Position numbers and translations under genes: made by a program. A DNA stretch of 64,000 bases, from contig JAEUME010000003.1 in the NCBI GenBank assembly GCA_016793445.1, positions 124,001 through 188,000 on the forward strand, read 5' to 3'. This DNA is from Hyphomicrobium sp. GTDB taxonomy: Bacteria; Pseudomonadota; Alphaproteobacteria; Rhizobiales; Hyphomicrobiaceae. Below are positions 54,983 through 63,435 of this stretch, piece after piece; positions within the stretch are counted from its first letter, which is position 1; every line of letters starts with the position of its first letter. The notes under the pieces are model-generated. The model saw nothing but the letters and a program-made list of their open reading frames with translations. It did not search any database and was not told where the DNA came from.

Positions 54983-55624
54983 ATGCCTCAAGATATTTTA
55001 AGCAGTCTCGATGCGTTATGCGCACAAGTTCGCGCGCGCATAGAAGCCACGCCTGATTTCAAAACGCTTCATGCCCTGGAGCGGACCCTGTCGGAGGTGC
55101 GCGGCTTCATGCCCGAGGTGGCCGTTGAGGGGCTCCACGAGAGTAATGATGAGGTGGCGGCCGCACCCGTCTCCGAGTCATTGGACTGCGAGGCCGAGGC
55201 TCCAGCCAGTGCCGAAGCCGAGGTCCCGGCAAGCGCCGAAGCTGAAAGTGAAGCCGAAACTCCAGCGTGCGCCGAAGCCGAGACTGAAGCAGCGGCGGTG
55301 ACGGCGGAGACCGAGCCAGCGGAAGCCTCGACTGAACCAGCGGTTGTTGAAGCCGTGGAGGCAGCGGAAGTGGAAGTTGAAACCGAAGCCGAGCCGGCGG
55401 CGCCGGCAGCCGAGAGTGCGCAAGAGGCTTGTACGGCGGAGGCCGAGGCCGTAGCCCCTGCGGATGCGGGGGATGAGCCCGAGGTGGCGGCGGAGGAGGC
55501 AGTCACGGCCGAGGAGCCGGCCGAGGCGGCTTCGGAGCCTGACGGCGAGCCGGTGGAAGAAATCGTGACGGTGTTGCCGGGCGAGATTGCAGCCACAGCC
55601 GAGCAGGTTGCCACCACGCACTAA
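54983..55624 (+). CDS. Acidic Ala/Glu-rich protein with degenerate repeats, unknown
   Basis: 213 residues, MPQDILSSLDALCAQVRARI at the start. The first 60 residues are ordinary and helical (ALERTLSEVRGFMPE). Residues about 65-200 are nearly all Ala, Glu, Pro, Val, Thr and Ser and consist of imprecise repeats of the type APASAEAE, VPASAEAE, TPACAEAE. The predicted charge is strongly negative. Only one cluster of Cys in each repeat type. A ribosome site (GGAAGGGAAGAT) precedes the ATG at 54983, supporting that it is translated. Possible disordered spacer, adhesin or cation-buffering protein; I do not recognise a family. It has no signal peptide that I can see. Confidence 0.6.
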   Translation: MPQDILSSLDALCAQVRARIEATPDFKTLHALERTLSEVRGFMPEVAVEGLHESNDEVAAAPVSESLDCEAEAPASAEAEVPASAEAESEAETPACAEAETEAAAVTAETEPAEASTEPAVVEAVEAAEVEVETEAEPAAPAAESAQEACTAEAEAVAPADAGDEPEVAAEEAVTAEEPAEAASEPDGEPVEEIVTVLPGEIAATAEQVATTH

Positions 55625-55717
55625 CGCCAGCATGAAACGGACCTAGACGGCGCTTGCAGAAGACCTTGGTGCCACCGCAAGCCTCGCGGGCCGGCACCCT
55701 TTTGCGTGGAAAGGCGC

Positions 55718-56368
55718 TCAGTCCTTCGTCAGCACCGCATAGGCGGAATATCCGCGCCTGGATTCCTCAAACCGTATCTGCATCCCGTGCCGTCCGGCGG
55801 CTTCACGGGCCACACGCTCCAGATCATGGCGCGGGGTGACGTTGTAGTGCTTGAGAAAGCGCCGGAAGGCCCAACGGGGCGCGTGGGGCAAACGTTCCAT
55901 CCGGCCGAAATCGACAATATACAACGCCCCGCCCGGATTGAGCGCGCGCACGGCGCTTTCGATCGCGCTGGGCCAGTCCGGAATCATCGACAGGGCGTAG
56001 GAGATGAAAATGCGGTCCGCGCCCGCAAGCTCGAACGTCGCCTGGAGATCGAAATTCGTCGCATCCCCTTGGGCGAGCTTAACGCGGTCTCGAAGACCAT
56101 TCTTTTGAATGGCGGCCGTAGCGGTCCGCAGCATTTCGGCAGAAATATCCAAACCGTAGAAGCGCGCCTGCGGATAGCGCCGCGCGGCACGCACGAGGTT
56201 CCACCCCGTTCCGCACGCGATCTCGACGACACTGCCGCCGCGCGGGGGTGCCAGCTCCTTGATCAACCGGCGCCGCCACAGAAGGTAGTGGGTACGCGTG
56301 GCGTCATAGATGTGGCGCTGGAAGCGGTATTGGCGATCCATCTTCTCGGCCGCCGCGATCGCTGTCAT
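55718..56368 (-). CDS. btaB: BtaB-like diacylglyceryl-homoserine N-methyltransferase
   Basis: 216 residues from the ATG at 56368 (MTAIAAAEKMDRQYRFQRH), preceded by GAAGGAGCAACCGAC; a frame open to 56464 overlaps btaA and is rejected. A SAM methyltransferase: GGSVVEIACGTGWNLVRAAR (SAM loop), FYGLDISAEMLRTA, LAQGDATNF, and GGALYIVDFG. In Rhodobacter/Sinorhizobium BtaB methylates diacylglyceryl-homoserine three times to give DGTS, a betaine lipid. The N-terminal IYDATRTHYLLWRRRLIKEL is characteristic of this enzyme. It lies 13 bases after btaA, so the assignment rests strongly on the operon. Confidence 0.9.
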   Translation of the reverse strand: MTAIAAAEKMDRQYRFQRHIYDATRTHYLLWRRRLIKELAPPRGGSVVEIACGTGWNLVRAARRYPQARFYGLDISAEMLRTATAAIQKNGLRDRVKLAQGDATNFDLQATFELAGADRIFISYALSMIPDWPSAIESAVRALNPGGALYIVDFGRMERLPHAPRWAFRRFLKHYNVTPRHDLERVAREAAGRHGMQIRFEESRRGYSAYAVLTKD

Positions 56369-56381
56369 GTCGGTTGCTCCT

Positions 56382-57638
56382 TCACCCCTTGGTGTAGAGA
56401 TGGAAGCCGCCATAGATCGCCGAGCGATCCATTGCGAAACACGCTGCGGAGGTTTTCGGGTCATACGTCCAGCGCGCGAGCAGATCGGGCATGACGCGCC
56501 CGGGCAGGATGGTCTTGGGGCCCGCCGTGCGGAAGATAACGCGGGCGCCGGGACGTGCGGTGCGGGTCATCTCGCGCCACAACGCGTTGAGCGTACCGTC
56601 GTCCATCCAGTCCTGCGCATCGAGCAGCACGAAACGATCGAGGCTTTCGGCCGGCTGAGCCGCGAGGAAGTGGACGAAGTTTTCGTTGAGAACCGTGACG
56701 CGATCGGCGCGCGCGCGTACGTTGGCGAAGTTATGTTTTTCAAGGTAGGGCGGAAGGGGCGCTTGCCCCTCACCCCCGTAGCGCCCGGCAAAAGCCTGCC
56801 AGGCGAAATAATTGTCGGCAATGTCGAAGTCGCAGGCGAGACGTTCAACACGCTCCTTCAGAACATCGGCCATCTCGCGCGCGCCGTTATCACACAGGGC
56901 GTCATACTGTGCCGGGGGAATGCCGAGCCCGAACAAGGAGGCCCGCTGCGAGGTCACCCAACGCACGATCTTCTTGTCGAACAGCGGTGCGAAATGGAGT
57001 TGGAACAAGGCGCGCTGCTCGTCGCGGGTTTCGGCCTTGAGGATCGCCTGCGTGTCAATTCCCAGCACCCGCGCACTTGCGCGTGCGGATGTGATGAAAT
57101 GACCGAGCAGGCCGTACCGGTAGAAGTTGCGCGCAAAGCGTGTGATGCGCCGCCGCCCCGTGATGTCGCGGCCCTCCCAATAGGCCCGCGAGTCGCCGTC
57201 GAGCGTGGGCGCGATGAGATCATCATAGAGGCGAACGTTGCGCCTGTCGGAGGCGTGCGCGAAGAAGCGATGGAACGTTGCGTAGTTGGGCAGCGTGCGA
57301 ACGGCGGCGAGCTTGAGCTTGTTGAGCGCGACATGGGTTTCGTTCAGGTCGACCGCGTAGATCTTGGCCGGTCCGGCCGTCAGATAGCTCATCACGTTGC
57401 AGCCGCCCGACGCGATGGTCACGATGCGGGATGCCGGCGTGATTTGCAGCGCCTTCATATCGGCGCGCGGGTCTTCCCAGATCTGGGGATAGACCATGGA
57501 GCGAAATGCAAATGTGAACAGACGCTCCAGCATGCCCTGCCTGCTGAGAGCCGGCCCTTGATAGACGGCCTCACGCAGAAGATCCGTGCTGGAGCGTGGC
57601 ATGATTTCATAAGCAGAGGCGCTCGAAGCCGTAGCCAT
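56382..57638 (-). CDS. btaA: BtaA-like diacylglycerol 3-amino-3-carboxypropyltransferase
   Basis: 418 residues, DUF3419 family. Transfers the aminocarboxypropyl group of SAM to diacylglycerol, the first step of DGTS synthesis. Core features: FRSMVYPQIWEDPRADMKAL, the SAM site ITPASRIVTIASGGCNVMSY, DLNETHVALNKLKLAAV, and the C-terminal SLDRFVLLDAQDWMDD and ARVIFRTAGPKTILPGR. The length agrees with bacterial BtaA (about 415). The ATG at 57638 has AGGAAACGC before it. The upstream phosphoesterase gene ends 35 bases earlier, making a three-gene operon. Confidence 0.92.
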   Translation of the reverse strand: MATASSASAYEIMPRSSTDLLREAVYQGPALSRQGMLERLFTFAFRSMVYPQIWEDPRADMKALQITPASRIVTIASGGCNVMSYLTAGPAKIYAVDLNETHVALNKLKLAAVRTLPNYATFHRFFAHASDRRNVRLYDDLIAPTLDGDSRAYWEGRDITGRRRITRFARNFYRYGLLGHFITSARASARVLGIDTQAILKAETRDEQRALFQLHFAPLFDKKIVRWVTSQRASLFGLGIPPAQYDALCDNGAREMADVLKERVERLACDFDIADNYFAWQAFAGRYGGEGQAPLPPYLEKHNFANVRARADRVTVLNENFVHFLAAQPAESLDRFVLLDAQDWMDDGTLNALWREMTRTARPGARVIFRTAGPKTILPGRVMPDLLARWTYDPKTSAACFAMDRSAIYGGFHLYTKG

Positions 57639-57673
57639 GTGGGTGCGTTTCCTGTTTGACGGGAACAGCGGAT

Positions 57674-58486
57674 TTAAGCCGCCAGTTCGATGCTCGATTG
57701 TCTTTTCGCTTCGGGTTCATTGGTTTGACGCATCGGCGTGTCACGCCAGCGGATGATTTCCAGACGCCCGTCATGGCGTTCGCCAATTGCCGTGCAGCTC
57801 TCGACCCAGTCGCCGGTGTTGAGGTAGTGGACGCCATCGATTTGGCGGTCATTGGCGTGGTGAATATGACCGCAGATGAGGCCGTCAGCGCCCCGCCTGC
57901 GCGCTTCGCTGGCGAGCGCGGTCTCGAACTCGCCGATGAAGTTGACGGCGCCCTTGACGCGATGCTTCAGGAAGTTGGACAGCGACCAGTACTCAAGTCC
58001 CATCCTGCGGCGCAGCCAGTTGAGGGGCGCGTTCAACCAGAGTGCGGTCTCATAGGAGCGGTCGCCGAGGAAGGCGAGCCAGCGCGCATAACGCACCACA
58101 ATGTCGAACTCGTCGCCGTGAAGCACGACGTAGCGTTTGCCGTCGGCCGTTTCGTGGATGCAGTCCCGCCGGATCTCGATACCGCCGAAGTCCATGCCGC
58201 AGTAGTCGCGCAGACCGTCATCGTGATTACCCGGGATGAAGACAACGCGCGTTCCCTTGCGGGCGCGGCGCAGCACTTTCTGGATCACGTCGTTATGCGA
58301 CTGCGGCCAGACCGGGCCCCGGCGCACTTTCCAGAAGTCGATGATATCGCCGACGAGATAGAGCGTTTCCGACTCGGTGTGCTTGAGAAACTCAAGCAGT
58401 TCTGCGGCTTTCGCCGATCGTGTTCCAAGATGCAAATCCGAGATGAAGACGGATTTGTAGTTCGATTTCTCGATCGTTGCGGTCAC
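57674..58486 (-). CDS. Metallophosphoesterase, UDP-2,3-diacylglucosamine diphosphatase-like
   Basis: 270 residues from a GTG at 58486 with AAGGGAGCTGATC directly before it; the frame continues to an ATG at 58537 without a ribosome site. Calcineurin-type metal motifs: FISDLHLGT (D-x-H), LVGDIIDFWK (GD), FIPGNHDDG (GNHD), LHGDEFDI and ICGHIHHAN (GH-x-H). The sequence belongs to the LpxH-like group, but a true LpxH acts in lipid A synthesis; in this operon with btaAB a role in phospholipid turnover or glycolipid metabolism is just as plausible (inference). Confidence 0.85.
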   Translation of the reverse strand: MTATIEKSNYKSVFISDLHLGTRSAKAAELLEFLKHTESETLYLVGDIIDFWKVRRGPVWPQSHNDVIQKVLRRARKGTRVVFIPGNHDDGLRDYCGMDFGGIEIRRDCIHETADGKRYVVLHGDEFDIVVRYARWLAFLGDRSYETALWLNAPLNWLRRRMGLEYWSLSNFLKHRVKGAVNFIGEFETALASEARRRGADGLICGHIHHANDRQIDGVHYLNTGDWVESCTAIGERHDGRLEIIRWRDTPMRQTNEPEAKRQSSIELAA

Positions 58487-58538
58487 GATCAGCTCCCTTG
58501 AGCGGCCCGATGGCTCCGCTCCTATTGGGTGAGTCATG

Positions 58539-58575
58539 TTTCAGGCGTGTGACACCGCGTGGCGCAATTGCCACG
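58539..58575 (-). promoter_or_regulatory. Candidate control sites upstream of the phosphoesterase-btaAB operon
   Basis: A partial Pho-box-like repeat on the minus strand, GTGTCACACGCCTGAAAC (58556-58539), has the 11-base period of CTGTCAT-N4-CTGTCAT but only 9 of 14 matches. Next to it, CGTGGC (58558-58563) and GCCACG (58570-58575) form an inverted repeat. Both are 50-90 bases before the GTG start. Weak evidence. Confidence 0.3.
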
Positions 58576-58709
58576 ACAATTCCGCGATGCCGATGGACTT
58601 GCACGGGCTGCGCGCGCCGCCCATAATGTGCACCTCACCTGCGTGTGTTTGCGCAGGCCAACCTCACGGCAACGAGCACGGCAACGCTTGAATAGGGAGG
58701 CCGGACATC

Positions 58710-58892
58710 ATGCATGCAACCGAAATCCAGGCTCATGCCAGAAAGCTCTACGAGGCGATGGGCTCCAAGGCTCTTGTGGAAGCGGCGCAAAAGGCCAGGG
58801 CGTTCGAGAGCGGTGGGAAGAAAGACGATGCCGAGACGTGGCGGCGGATCGAAGCGGCCTTGAGGCAGATGCAGGGGCCGCGGTCGACGTAA
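58710..58892 (+). CDS. Small conserved-looking protein, unknown
   Basis: 60 residues: MHATEIQAHARKLYEAMGSK, then KALVEAAQKARAFESGGKKD and DAETWRRIEAALRQMQGPR, two helices joined by a charged loop. AGGGAGGCCGGACATC before the ATG at 58710 is a strong ribosome site, and codon use is normal. No family name is recognised. It stands alone between the lipid operon (divergent) and the small membrane protein gene (convergent). Confidence 0.65.
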   Translation: MHATEIQAHARKLYEAMGSKALVEAAQKARAFESGGKKDDAETWRRIEAALRQMQGPRST

Positions 58893-58949
58893 GTGACGAA
58901 GTCCTGAAGTGTGGGTGGGGGTCCGTTCACGCAGCGCGGGCGCAGAAGC

Positions 58950-59183
58950 TCAGAGCGGCGCGTTGCGGAAGATGCGCTCCCATACAAAGAGCAGGGCTGT
59001 GTCCATGATGCCGACGCACAGAAAGGCGATTGCGATCGGTCCGGCGGACGTCTCAGGCAGTCCCAGCCGGTCCGCCCAATAGGCGACGGCCAAACCTGCG
59101 ACGATGCTGAAAAGGGCGAGAACGGCGAACACGATCTGGACGAAGCGCAGCGAATGTGCACGTTCGCGGTCCACGTAATCCAT
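58950..59183 (-). CDS. Small inner-membrane protein with two helices
   Basis: 77 residues. MDYVDRERAHSLRFVQIVF leads into the first hydrophobic helix (VFAVLALFSIVAGLAVAYWA), then a short Gly/Pro loop (DRLGLPETSAGP), the second helix (IAIAFLCVGIMDTALLFVWE) and a basic end (RIFRNAPL). GAGGTGAAATTTC precedes the ATG at 59183. Likely a helical hairpin in the cytoplasmic membrane; no function recognised. The next gene downstream on this strand is not coupled. Confidence 0.65.
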   Translation of the reverse strand: MDYVDRERAHSLRFVQIVFAVLALFSIVAGLAVAYWADRLGLPETSAGPIAIAFLCVGIMDTALLFVWERIFRNAPL

Positions 59184-59260
59184 GAAATTTCACCTCTACG
59201 CAATACAGACGTCCCGCGGGCCGGAACTTAGCCCGCGACCATCAAATGCAAAAGATGTTT

Positions 59261-60532
59261 TTAACGGTTTAGTAACGATTTGGCCGCGAGGCCTTGCAGC
59301 ACGGACTGGTGCTGCGCCGTATCGGCTGGAAAACCGGCCTCTATCCACCAATCCTCGAAGGCGCGCAGGATCTGCCCCACGCCGGGTCCGGCTTTCACGC
59401 CCAGGGCCAGCACATCGGCGCCGCGCACCGGCATCGCGGGGATCACCCAACGCTGAGCCAGGAGGGCTCGTTCCTTGCGCGCCTCATCGGCTACAGAGGC
59501 GGCCGATGAGGCCCACGAGTTGAGGGCTGCGCGCAGGAAATTGTCCCGGCCGGCTGTGTAGAGCCAGCGGCGGGCCTCGGCTTCGGGCGTCTGCGGCTCG
59601 TAGGCCGGATGGCGTCGTGCGGCCGCGCCAAGTGCGTCGGCTTCCGCATTCGAAAGACGTAGATGCGTTGCCAAGTGTGAAGCGCCCTCAGAACTCTCGA
59701 GCGCCAGGACCGCGAGCCGCGCGATTGGATCGGCGGGAAGCCCGCAGGCCTGTTCGATAGCGATCAGACGGGAGAGCCGCTCAGGATAGGTGTCGCGGCC
59801 CAGCACCCGGGTAAGGATGGAGCACTCGGCCATGACGGCCACGACCTCGCCAGCGCGCGGAGCAGCCAGGAGCTTCATCATCTCCACGCCGATGCGCTCG
59901 GATGAAAGCCGTGCCAGCCCGTCTTTCAGCGTGACGCAGGCCGCCAGGCCTTGCGCATCGGGCGAGCCTTGGCCGATCTGCGCATTGAAACGGAAAAAGC
60001 GCAGGATGCGCAGATAATCTTCGCGGATTCGCGCATGCGCATCGCCGATGAAGCGCACGCGCCGGGCAATTAGATCCTCAAGCCCGCCGAAGTAGTCGAA
60101 GACTTCGCCGGCGGCGTTGGCATAAAGCGCGTTCACGGTGAAATCCCGCCGCGCCGCGTCCTCGCGCCAGTCGGAACTGAAGGCGACGACTGCGCGGCGG
60201 CCGTCGGTCTCCACGTCGCGCCGCAGGGTCGTGACCTCGAAGGGATGTCCGTCCGAAACGATCGTTACGGTGCCGTGCTCGATGCCGGTGGGATGAACGC
60301 TCAACCCAGCCCGTGCCGCGCGCTCCATCACGGTGGCGGGCAGCAGCGGGGTTGCAATGTCAATGTCCGTAATCGGCGCGCCGATGAGGGCATTGCGCAC
60401 CGAGCCCCCCACAACGCGCGCATCGCCGCCCTCACGCGCCAAGGTTTCGAGCACGGCAACGAGCGCGCTCGCGCGCAACCACGGCGCATCCGCCAGGAGC
60501 CTTGTCATCTTGCCTTGGTCAGCTTTCGCCAT
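59261..60532 (-). CDS. cca: CCA tRNA nucleotidyltransferase
   Basis: 423 residues. Adds or repairs the 3'-CCA end of tRNAs. The nucleotidyltransferase fold is clear: VVGGSVRNALIGAPITDIDI with the catalytic D-x-D, ATPLLPATVMERAARAGLSV, and the class II helper motif RRDFTVNALYANAAGEVFDY followed by RFIGDAHARIREDYLRILRF. It could act as a poly(A) polymerase, but the short C-terminal domain favours CCA addition. It is the last gene of nudix-DUF6111-cca on the minus strand, a common Hyphomicrobiales arrangement. Confidence 0.92.
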   Translation of the reverse strand: MAKADQGKMTRLLADAPWLRASALVAVLETLAREGGDARVVGGSVRNALIGAPITDIDIATPLLPATVMERAARAGLSVHPTGIEHGTVTIVSDGHPFEVTTLRRDVETDGRRAVVAFSSDWREDAARRDFTVNALYANAAGEVFDYFGGLEDLIARRVRFIGDAHARIREDYLRILRFFRFNAQIGQGSPDAQGLAACVTLKDGLARLSSERIGVEMMKLLAAPRAGEVVAVMAECSILTRVLGRDTYPERLSRLIAIEQACGLPADPIARLAVLALESSEGASHLATHLRLSNAEADALGAAARRHPAYEPQTPEAEARRWLYTAGRDNFLRAALNSWASSAASVADEARKERALLAQRWVIPAMPVRGADVLALGVKAGPGVGQILRAFEDWWIEAGFPADTAQHQSVLQGLAAKSLLNR

Positions 60533-60538
60533 CGCGGA

Positions 60539-60820
60539 TTACTTTTTCTCGTCGTTCGCGCCATGACCAGGTATGACCTTGCCATCATGGTAGGAGGGCG
60601 GCGTGTAGGCGTCACCGGGGCGGTGACCGGAGGCCGTCGAGAACAGCATCAGCGTTGCGATCATGAGAAATGCACCTGTTACGAAAAGCTGCACGAGCGG
60701 GGCCTCGCGCAGGACGCTCCACAGCCCGGGCCAGTCGTTGCGCCGGTAGGCGATGTAGGTGACATAGGCGAGGGTAGGCAAAAGAAAGAAGAACAGGTTC
60801 TCCAGAACGATGCGGATCAT
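60539..60820 (-). CDS. DUF6111 family small membrane protein
   Basis: 93 residues with two hydrophobic helices (VLENLFFFLLPTLAYVTYIA and LVQLFVTGAFLMIATLMLFS) and a polar C-terminal end (SYHDGKVIPGHGANDEKK). It matches the DUF6111 pattern found between the NUDIX hydrolase and CCA genes in Hyphomicrobiales. Its ATG at 60820 overlaps the stop of the NUDIX gene by 4 bases, and it ends 6 bases before cca, so the three are translated as one unit. The function is unknown; the context suggests a membrane partner. Confidence 0.8.
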   Translation of the reverse strand: MIRIVLENLFFFLLPTLAYVTYIAYRRNDWPGLWSVLREAPLVQLFVTGAFLMIATLMLFSTASGHRPGDAYTPPSYHDGKVIPGHGANDEKK

Positions 60821-61488
60821 GCGGCCGTCAGCCTCCGGTGCAACGCCCGAATGATTCCAGCCGTTGCGCCCCAGATATAGCGCCCTTCGTGGGGAATGGC
60901 ATAGAAGTGCCGTTTCGCACCGCGCCAGTCGCGCGCATCGATGCGGTGGTTGGCTTCATCCAGCAGGAAGGCAAGCGGCACGGTGAAGATGTCCGCCACC
61001 TCGTGCGGGTCAGGTCTGAGGGAAAAGCCGGGTTTCACCGCAGCGACCACGGGCGTGACAAGAAAGCCTGTGCTCGTCTCATAAGGTTCGACATAGCCGA
61101 GGGGTTCGACGAAACCGGGGTCGAGCCCGATCTCTTCCTGCGCCTCGCGCAATGCAGCCGCCAGCGGGGTCTCGTCTTGCGGCTCGATCTTGCCGCCTGG
61201 AAAGGCGATCTGCCCTGCATGGGCGGCCAGGTGCGTCGTGCGCTGGGTCAGAAGGACGTTGAGCGGCGCGCCGATGACGATGGGAACCAGCACGGCGGCG
61301 GGCCGCAACTGGGTCGCATCCGCGGGCCGTACGCTGGGATTGAGGTCGTAGTCGCTCGGTCGCGGCCCAGGACCTGTCACGGGCGTTTGGGAGACGACCG
61401 GCGCGGACAGCAGGTGCGTCGCGGCAAGGATGCGAAACGCGTCCTCGTCCAAGGCCGGCCAGTTGGGATGGTGCAATATTGAACCCAT
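60817..61488 (-). CDS. CoA pyrophosphatase (NUDIX hydrolase)
   Basis: 223 residues. Cleaves CoA or its derivatives to phosphopantetheine and ADP, a housekeeping reaction. The Nudix box is complete: GGKIEPQDETPLAAALREAQ followed by EEIGL; the CoA-specific region upstream (VPIVIGAPLNVLLTQRTTHL) is also present and matches the NudL/YeaB group, including the PFGG-like AFPGG. The ATG at 61488 opens the operon; it is divergent from the gene at 61625, with a 136-base gap carrying the promoters. Confidence 0.87.
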   Translation of the reverse strand: MGSILHHPNWPALDEDAFRILAATHLLSAPVVSQTPVTGPGPRPSDYDLNPSVRPADATQLRPAAVLVPIVIGAPLNVLLTQRTTHLAAHAGQIAFPGGKIEPQDETPLAAALREAQEEIGLDPGFVEPLGYVEPYETSTGFLVTPVVAAVKPGFSLRPDPHEVADIFTVPLAFLLDEANHRIDARDWRGAKRHFYAIPHEGRYIWGATAGIIRALHRRLTAA

Positions 61489-61624
61489 TGGGCTCTTACC
61501 CTAAATCCAAGTGGCGCTGCGGTGCAGTAGATTTTGATCCGGGCGCGGCTTGAATCACGATACGGTCAAAGTCTAAGGCGAATGTTTCGCCGAATCAGAG
61601 GCCAATTCGCAAGGAGAAGATTTT

Positions 61625-62854
61625 TTGAATTGCGCGTTCCAGCGCTGGCGGATTTTCGCCGCCGCGGCCGTGGTTGCGGCGCTTGGTTTGACCGTGGGGC
61701 CGGTGCCGCCGGTCCGCGCAATGTCGACCACCGATTTCCTGGCATCGCTGACCGCAGATGAGGCGGCCGAGCTTCAGGCCTGGAAACAGGCACGGCGAGC
61801 CCATGAGCATCATCTCGATGTCTACTGGGACAAGGTCGACGCCAAGCGTGAGGCACGCAAAAAGAGGCGCTCGCGCGACACGCTGTTTAGCGCAGATGAT
61901 TATGTGATGACGTTGCCGCCTGCGTATACGGGTCCAAAGCTGTCCAACGCGCTCGCGGCGAAGTACTCGAAATTCTTGAGTTCCCAAGAGGAGTCGACGC
62001 CGGCCCCTCCCTCCTCGCAAATGCCGGTCGTTGCCGATTATCTGGAAGCGGCCCGGCGCGTCTACGGCTTCGTGCCCGAGCGTGTCTCGGAAAAAGAATT
62101 CAAGCGGCGTTACGCGGAGGAAGCGCACGCTCTTGGTCTTGAGAAGGATCAGGTGGTGCGCGTCTATGCGCTCGAGACGGGCGGCATCGGCACCTACGAT
62201 ATGCAAGCCGGCATTCATCCGATCAAGAAAACCGGGCGGGCGATTTCAAGCGCACTGGGTTACGCCCAGCTCCTCGATGCGAATTCCGTCAACGAACTGT
62301 CGAAGAACGGCAAGTTGTTTATCGCGCACCTGCAACGCAAGGCCGCCAATCCAAACTTGTCGTCCAAGCGTCAGCACGAGTTGAAGTACAAGATCACCAT
62401 ATTGAAGCGCATGTACGCCAACGCCAAGCGCGTGCCCTATATCTGGGAGCGGCATCAGAGCTATGCCAAGACTGCGGAAGGCATGGGCATGCACGTGCTC
62501 AACATCGATGGCGACATCGGTCCCATGCTGCAGGCCATGAAGCTCAAGGGGCTCATCGACATGGCCGCCAAGTACGGGCGGACCAATATGTCGGGCGCCG
62601 AGGTCGAGGTGATGAACCTGTCGGGACCTGCAACAGGCCTGGAGCTGATGCAGCCCGCGGGGTTGAAGGCGCCGGTGACGAACTTCTTCGCGCGCCGCGC
62701 CTACTACGTCAACAAAATGGTCATTGGTCTGACAGGCGAGCAGCTCCTGGCGGAACTCGACCGGCGTATGACCGCGAGCATGAAGGCGCAGGGCGCGATC
62801 GAGTTTGCGGAAGCCTTCGACGAGGTGCTGGCGGCAAAGACGGCGGGGCGATAG
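61625..62854 (+). CDS. Exported transglycosylase-like protein
   Basis: 409 residues from a TTG start at 61625, justified by CAAGGAGAAG upstream and the following signal peptide (RIFAAAAVVAALGLTVGPV, cleavage near VRAM). The domain from about residue 150 has VYALETGGIGTYDMQAG (catalytic Glu candidate) and ISSALGYAQLLDANSVNELS, which is reminiscent of the lysozyme/SLT fold (E...GYxQ), though distantly. A charged helical region (KQARRAHEHHLDVYWDKVDA) precedes it. It may cut peptidoglycan in the periplasm; I am moderately sure of the fold and unsure of activity. Confidence 0.6.
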   Translation: MNCAFQRWRIFAAAAVVAALGLTVGPVPPVRAMSTTDFLASLTADEAAELQAWKQARRAHEHHLDVYWDKVDAKREARKKRRSRDTLFSADDYVMTLPPAYTGPKLSNALAAKYSKFLSSQEESTPAPPSSQMPVVADYLEAARRVYGFVPERVSEKEFKRRYAEEAHALGLEKDQVVRVYALETGGIGTYDMQAGIHPIKKTGRAISSALGYAQLLDANSVNELSKNGKLFIAHLQRKAANPNLSSKRQHELKYKITILKRMYANAKRVPYIWERHQSYAKTAEGMGMHVLNIDGDIGPMLQAMKLKGLIDMAAKYGRTNMSGAEVEVMNLSGPATGLELMQPAGLKAPVTNFFARRAYYVNKMVIGLTGEQLLAELDRRMTASMKAQGAIEFAEAFDEVLAAKTAGR

Positions 62855-62961
62855 CGCTCCACTTGCTAAGGCCTTTGGCTGGCTTGAAACCCGCAGCGGT
62901 CTGGCTGAAGCTAGCATAGCGCGCCCCGCATGCCGTGAGGCGCTCAGATCTGCGCCCCGCC

Positions 62962-63423
62962 ATGACCCAACTCGACGCCATAGATCGCAAAATCCTCAGC
63001 CTTCTGCAGGAGGATTGCCGCCTCACCATGCAGGAAATCGCCGGACGCGTCGGGCTTTCCGCCTCGCCCTGTCACCGGCGGATCAAGATCATGGAGGAGG
63101 CGGGCATCATCCGCCGTTACATCGCGCTCGTCGATCAGCGCAAGGTTGGGCTGCCAGTCAGCGTTTTCATTTCGATCAAGCTGGAGCGCCAGCGCGAAAA
63201 AGATCTGGAAGCCTTCGCCAAGGCGATCTTGCGCTGGCCGGAGGTTCTCGAGTGCTACCTGATGACGGGGCACCGCGATTATCTTCTGCGCGTGGTCGTG
63301 GAAGACCTGTCGGCCTACGAGAAGTTTCTCAAGAACAAGCTGACGCTGGTGCCGGGCATCGCCTCCATCGAATCGAGCTTTGCGCTCGATCAGATCAAGT
63401 ACTCGATCGCCTTGCCGGTGTGA
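62962..63423 (+). CDS. Lrp/AsnC family transcriptional regulator
   Basis: 153 residues from the ATG at 62962 (MTQLDAIDRKILSLLQEDC); an upstream ATG at 62935 is not supported. The N-terminal winged helix-turn-helix has LTMQEIAGRVGLSASPCHRR and IKIMEEAGIIRRYIALVDQR; the C-terminal RAM domain has SVFISIKLERQREKDLEAFA, ECYLMTGHRDYLLRVVVEDL and YEKFLKNKLTLVPGIASIES. Such proteins sense amino acids and bind DNA as octamers. Its target genes are not shown by the context. Confidence 0.92.
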   Translation: MTQLDAIDRKILSLLQEDCRLTMQEIAGRVGLSASPCHRRIKIMEEAGIIRRYIALVDQRKVGLPVSVFISIKLERQREKDLEAFAKAILRWPEVLECYLMTGHRDYLLRVVVEDLSAYEKFLKNKLTLVPGIASIESSFALDQIKYSIALPV

Positions 63424-63435
63424 GCGCACCCAGCC

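Noticed and set aside
56310..57659. 449-residue plus-strand frame over btaA
   Set aside because: Antisense to a strong DUF3419 enzyme.
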